NCBI GenBank assembly: GCA_009911175.1 | Contig: QXWX01000175.1 | Span: 1 to 7,324, forward strand | Direction: 5' to 3' | Source of the DNA: Lachnospiraceae bacterium | GTDB taxonomy: Bacteria > Bacillota_A > Clostridia > Lachnospirales > Lachnospiraceae | DNA: 7,324 nt | Part shown: piece by piece, positions 5,246-7,324 of the stretch | How positions within the stretch are numbered: the first letter of the stretch is position 1 | Layout: each line of letters opens with the position of its first letter | Notes under the pieces: generated by a model | The model's database searches: none | The model's input: only the letters and a program-made list of their open reading frames with translations | What the model was told of the DNA's origin: nothing | Translations under genes and position numbers: made by a program

Positions 5246-6617
5246 GAATAACAGTATAACACAAGACAGCCAGAATGATAACCAGATTTCTAAAACTATC
5301 AAAAAATTTTTCTCCAGATTCCATGTGACGTCTGCCCTGAAAACGGCGGGCGCTTATCATAAGAAAGGCACGCCTGTGACACAGATTTTTCAGTATCTGT
5401 TTCTTCTGATCTTTTCAAACAGAAGCATGTACATGAATCTGCTGTCGGGAAGAAATACGCCGGCTTTTGCTAAAGATACGGTATACCGCTTTATGAAATC
5501 AACACAGATCAACTGGATCAGGTTCACAACGATACTTGCATCAAGAATTATCAAGGATGCCGTTGTCCCGCTGAATAATGCGGACAGGGAAAATGTCCTC
5601 TGTATTGATGACTCCATGTTTGAGAGAAACCGCTCCAAGAAGGTGGAACTCCTTGCAAAAACTTACGACCATGCAAAACATGCTTATAAGTTCGGATTCC
5701 GTATGCTGACACTGGGATGGACTGACGGCAGTACGTTTCTTCCGGTCAACAGCATCCTTTTATCCACAGATAATAAGAAAAACCGTGTGAATGAAGCCGT
5801 CAGCCTCGATAAAAGAACCGTCGGTTATAAGCGCCGCAAGCTTTCTATGACCAAAGGGACGGAAGTCATGTTGGAACTTCTCAAAGCCGCTAAAACAGGG
5901 GGTATTCCCGCAAAATATGTCCTCTTTGACAGCTGGTTTTCTTCTCCTAAATCGCTTCATGCCGTAAAAAATCTTGGCTATGAAGTAATTGGAATGATTA
6001 AGAAAACCCCGAAAATGTTCTTCCGATACAATAAAGAAGAACTCTCCCTTATCAATATCTACAAAAGGAACAAGAAACGCAGGGGACGTTCCAGATATCT
6101 CTTATCGGTGGAGGTGGAAGTTATCAGGGGAGAAAAATCCATCCCCGCAAGAGTCGTATATGTCCGCAACCGGAATAAGCGGAAAGAGTACCTCTGCCTT
6201 ATCTCAACGGATACGTCTTTAAGCGAAGAAGAAATCATCCGCCTTTATGGGAAACGCTGGGATATCGAAGTATTCTTCAAAGTCTGCAAGAGTTATCTCA
6301 GGCTCAGTAAAGAATGCCATTCCCTTTCCTTTGATGCAATGAGCGCCCACACAGCGGTGGTCTTTACCAGATATATGATGCTGTCCATCGAAAACAGGGA
6401 ATCAAACGACAACCGGTCTCTTGGGGAATTATTTCTGTACTTTACTGATGAAATGTCTGACATTACATGGATAGAGGCATTTCAGATGCTACTCCAAATG
6501 TTCCGGAAACTCTTAGAGGAACACTGCGATCTCGTTGATGAAAAGATAGATGAACTGGTTGAAGCATTCATCAGCACTTTGCCATCTCTTCTACAATCGC
6601 AATTAGTTGCGGCATAG
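5244..6617 (+). CDS. IS4-family DDE transposase
   Basis: This enzyme cuts and joins the IS ends. I start it at the ATG at 5244 (457 residues), not the in-frame ATG 22 codons upstream, because GGAGG (5231-5235) sits 8 bases before it and the promoter lies between the two. Numbered from this start, the DDE residues are Asp122 (in LCIDDS), Asp229 (in LFDSWFSS) and Glu342. Glu342 sits in the family signature Y-(2)-R-(3)-E-(6)-K, seen as YGKRWDIEVFFKVCK with Tyr335, Arg338 and Lys349. The N-terminal part (KTIKKFFSRFHV and onward) is the usual DNA-binding region. Length and motifs are complete with no frameshift, so the copy looks active. Translation is probably restrained by the leader hairpin. 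The gene points away from yjdF, and read-through past 6707 would be antisense to the yjdF riboswitch. Confidence 0.93.
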   Translation: MNNSITQDSQNDNQISKTIKKFFSRFHVTSALKTAGAYHKKGTPVTQIFQYLFLLIFSNRSMYMNLLSGRNTPAFAKDTVYRFMKSTQINWIRFTTILASRIIKDAVVPLNNADRENVLCIDDSMFERNRSKKVELLAKTYDHAKHAYKFGFRMLTLGWTDGSTFLPVNSILLSTDNKKNRVNEAVSLDKRTVGYKRRKLSMTKGTEVMLELLKAAKTGGIPAKYVLFDSWFSSPKSLHAVKNLGYEVIGMIKKTPKMFFRYNKEELSLINIYKRNKKRRGRSRYLLSVEVEVIRGEKSIPARVVYVRNRNKRKEYLCLISTDTSLSEEEIIRLYGKRWDIEVFFKVCKSYLRLSKECHSLSFDAMSAHTAVVFTRYMMLSIENRESNDNRSLGELFLYFTDEMSDITWIEAFQMLLQMFRKLLEEHCDLVDEKIDELVEAFISTLPSLLQSQLVAA

Positions 6618-6659
6618 CGGTATAAAAGACTGTTCTTTGATAATTGAATCATTGCCAGA

Positions 6660-6707
6660 TATTGAATTTTCAAGGTGCATAGCTAAAATCTATGTGCGAA
6701 GTTTGAG
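6660..6707 (-). repeat. Right inverted repeat of the IS
   Basis: Inverse copy of the left end: terminal 14 bp identical, 11 differing bases, then the 23-bp identical block. The differing part is one base shorter than at the left end. Confidence 0.88.
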
Positions 6708-6714
6708 TAATTGT
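6708..6714. repeat. Target-site duplication, right copy (TAATTGT)
   Basis: Exact match to 5102-5108, directly after the right end of the IS. Joining the flanks through one copy rebuilds an uninterrupted yjdF leader. Confidence 0.93.
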
Positions 6715-6724
6715 AATGAACAAA

Positions 6725-6823
6725 GAACGGACGACCCTAAGGAGGGAGGGCTACTTACACCAGATCGGTGCGACTGGACTACCTACCAGTTCTGCAAGAT
6801 TGCCTTGCGTTGTGTTTTTATCT
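6725..6823 (-). ncRNA. yjdF (aza-aromatic) riboswitch, cut from its gene by an IS
   Basis: On the minus strand the RNA contains ACACAACGC, then a GCAAG/CTTGC hairpin (6808-6804 with 6798-6794), then AGAACTGGTAGGTAGTCCAGT with ACTGG/CCAGT pairing (6790-6786, 6777-6773), CACC/GGTG (6770-6767, 6761-6758) and CCCT/AGGG (6750-6747, 6738-6735), ending GGTCGTCC. The order of short helices and the ACAACGC and GGTAGG landmarks agree with my memory of the yjdF motif. Its place upstream of yjdF on the same strand, once the IS is removed, strongly supports this. The CCCT/AGGG loop holds CCTCCTT, which can pair with a ribosome binding site. It ends about 20 bases before the IS. Confidence 0.75.
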
Positions 6824-6833
6824 TTGCTCCTAT

Positions 6834-6862
6834 ATATTACCATATAAACGCCCATTTTTCCA
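6834..6862 (-). promoter_or_regulatory. Promoter of the yjdF leader RNA
   Basis: On the minus strand, TGGAAA (6862-6857) and TAATAT (6839-6834) are 17 bases apart, and TGG before the -10 makes it extended. Transcription would start near 6827, just before the riboswitch. RNA from here now runs into the right end of the IS rather than into yjdF. Confidence 0.5.
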
Positions 6863-6869
6863 CAAAAAT

Positions 6870-6901
6870 ATGGCAATCCACATATAACTGCAAACTGCCA
6901 T
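6870..6901. repeat. Spaced inverted repeat ATGGCA...TGCCAT
   Basis: ATGGCA (6870-6875) and TGCCAT (6896-6901) are complementary over a 20-base interval, just upstream of the riboswitch promoter. This may be an operator for an unknown regulator or chance; the arms are short. Confidence 0.25.
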
Positions 6902-6927
6902 TTTACCATTTTCCTTATCTGCTTTAA

Positions 6928-6953
6928 ATTACATGGTGCTAGCACCATGTAAT
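6928..6953 (-). terminator. 26-bp perfect palindrome, likely terminator of the MBL gene
   Basis: ATTACATGGTGC (6928-6939) is exactly mirrored by GCACCATGTAAT, with the palindrome centre at 6940/6941, in a strict 26-bp dyad. On the minus strand it follows the MBL stop codon by about 45 bases and is followed by TTTAAA, so a leftward terminator with a short T tract is most likely. A perfect dyad of this kind could also bind a dimeric regulator. Confidence 0.45.
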
Positions 6954-6996
6954 AACTATCATCAACGAGAACTTTATCTTTGTCACAGCCTATTTC

Positions 6997-7248
6997 CTAT
7001 AACCATACTCCCCAATCCCCATAATTAAATGTTCCACTGCCATGATGAAGTTTTCCGTCCATCTTGAGATTTCTAAACGCTTCCCGCATACGGATTAAGA
7101 TTTCCGGTTCTATATCCAGTGAGTGGTGCGCCGGAAACACTTTCTTCACAGGCAATGCCGCAACTTTTTCCAAAGAATCGAGGTATGCCTCCGGGTCAGT
7201 AGACGGATAATAAGCAAACAGAATATCTTTATATACCAAATCGCCTGT
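6997..7248 (-). pseudogene. 3' fragment of an MBL-fold metallo-hydrolase gene
   Basis: The last 83 or so codons of a metallo-beta-lactamase-fold protein remain. TGDLVYKD carries the bridging metal-ligand Asp (motif 4), and KKVFPAHHSLDI carries the late His ligand (motif 5). Between them is the typical FAYYPSTDPEAYLDSLEK stretch, and the end is HHGSGTFNYGDWGVWL. The HxHxDH part and everything before TGD are missing. Upstream of about 7248 the sequence changes abruptly to hairpin-rich mobile-element DNA, and the frame only continues by chance into it (MATTLGCFSS...). Full-length relatives have roughly 200-250 residues. The 5' part may lie beyond the element, outside this window. The substrate is unknown; such proteins are small-molecule or thioester hydrolases. 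Confidence 0.8.
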
Positions 7249-7324
7249 AACTGAACCACTACCGGCTAAAGCCGGTAGGTTCGGTTTGCTGCTGAAGCAG
7301 CCTAAAGTTGTCGCCACTTTACTT
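7249..7324 (-). mobile_element. End of an IS200/IS605-type element (partial)
   Basis: Two hairpins occur. CTACCGGC (7259-7266) pairs with GCCGGTAG (7271-7278) over a 4-base loop, extended by GAAC/GTTC beyond a 2-base bulge. GCTGC (7288-7292) pairs with GCAGC (7297-7301). On the minus strand the segment ends CCGGCTTTAGCCGGTAGTGG then TTCAG. Bulged hairpins of GGC-TTTA-GCC type before a TGGTTCA end are typical of right ends of IS200/IS605 elements with TnpB-like genes, where they also form the 3' part of the guide RNA. The tnpB-like gene would lie to the right on the minus strand; it is not in the window, so the family call rests on the end structure. Confidence 0.6.

Larger units (their letters stand above)
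5109..6707 (+). mobile_element. Complete IS4-family insertion sequence (1599 bp)
   Basis: The element has a 14-bp perfect terminal inverted repeat beginning CTCAAACTTCGCAC at both ends. After 11-12 unlike bases comes a second, 23-bp perfect subterminal repeat (starting CTATGCACCTTG, at 5136 on the left). Each end also has its own small hairpin: GCACT/AGTGC on the left and GCATAG/CTATG on the right. It contains one intact transposase and is flanked by 7-bp duplications. The transposase signature places it in the IS4 family. A 7-bp duplication and about 1.6 kb length suggest the ISPepr1 subgroup, but that assignment is from memory of family traits and needs a database match. It lies between the yjdF riboswitch and the yjdF coding region. 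Confidence 0.93.

Noticed and set aside
5046..5360. Minus-strand frame across the left IS end
   Set aside because: It spans the IS inverted repeat and overlaps the start of the transposase; no recognisable domain or ribosome binding site.
6607..6927. Plus-strand frame across the right IS end and riboswitch
   Set aside because: It crosses the IS boundary and runs antisense through structured leader RNA; no start signal.
7250..7317. N-terminal residues MATTLGCFSS... as part of the MBL protein
   Set aside because: They are encoded by the hairpins of an IS200/IS605-type end; family similarity begins only at TGDLVYKD.

Overview
The window looks like an accessory, mobile-element-rich stretch from a low-GC Bacillota genome, most likely a gut clostridium of the Lachnospiraceae type. 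The evidence is strong GGAGG/AGGTGA ribosome binding sites, AT-rich promoters with extended -10 elements, and the company of YjdF, RelB/YoeB and IS4-type genes. The taxon is inferred; no marker gene is present.

Layout from left to right. (a) 1-740: a well-promoted single gene (195-662, +) for a 155-residue protein I do not recognise, possibly AbrB-like, closed by hairpins. Two near-identical 14-bp direct repeats (38-51, 724-737) flank it. (b) 740-1890: a scar zone. It holds a complete RelB/DinJ-YoeB toxin-antitoxin operon on the minus strand with a candidate operator over its -10. Around it are pairs of 11-bp-spaced direct repeats, two homologous Glu/Phe-rich gene tails and a 25-codon remnant that could be an integrase C terminus. 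This resembles old attachment sites of integrative elements. (c) 1887-4547 (-): an intact, very AT-rich 886-residue PHP nuclease/phosphoesterase-SMC-like ATPase fusion (TrlF-like), the best candidate for a mobile-element defence protein here. (d) 4667-5083 (-): yjdF. Its leader RNA, which matches the yjdF (aza-aromatic) riboswitch, lies at about 6725-6823 on the same strand but is now separated from the gene by a 1599-bp IS4-family insertion (5109-6707). That insertion has a 7-bp target duplication (TAATTGT) and a complete DDE transposase. (e) 6928-7324: a 26-bp perfect palindrome, then the 3' fragment of an MBL-fold hydrolase gene (-), broken by the hairpin-bearing end of an IS200/IS605-type element that runs off the window.

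How the parts relate: the ancestral minus-strand order was MBL hydrolase, then riboswitch, then yjdF. Two insertions have broken it: an IS200/IS605-like element inside the MBL gene, and an IS4 element between the aptamer and the yjdF ribosome binding site. The IS4 copy carries a hairpin that would hide its own start codon in read-through RNA, as known for IS10/IS50. Downstream on the same strand, the PHP-ATPase and toxin-antitoxin genes sit beside possible integrase scars, as expected of a hotspot that collects defence and stability cargo.
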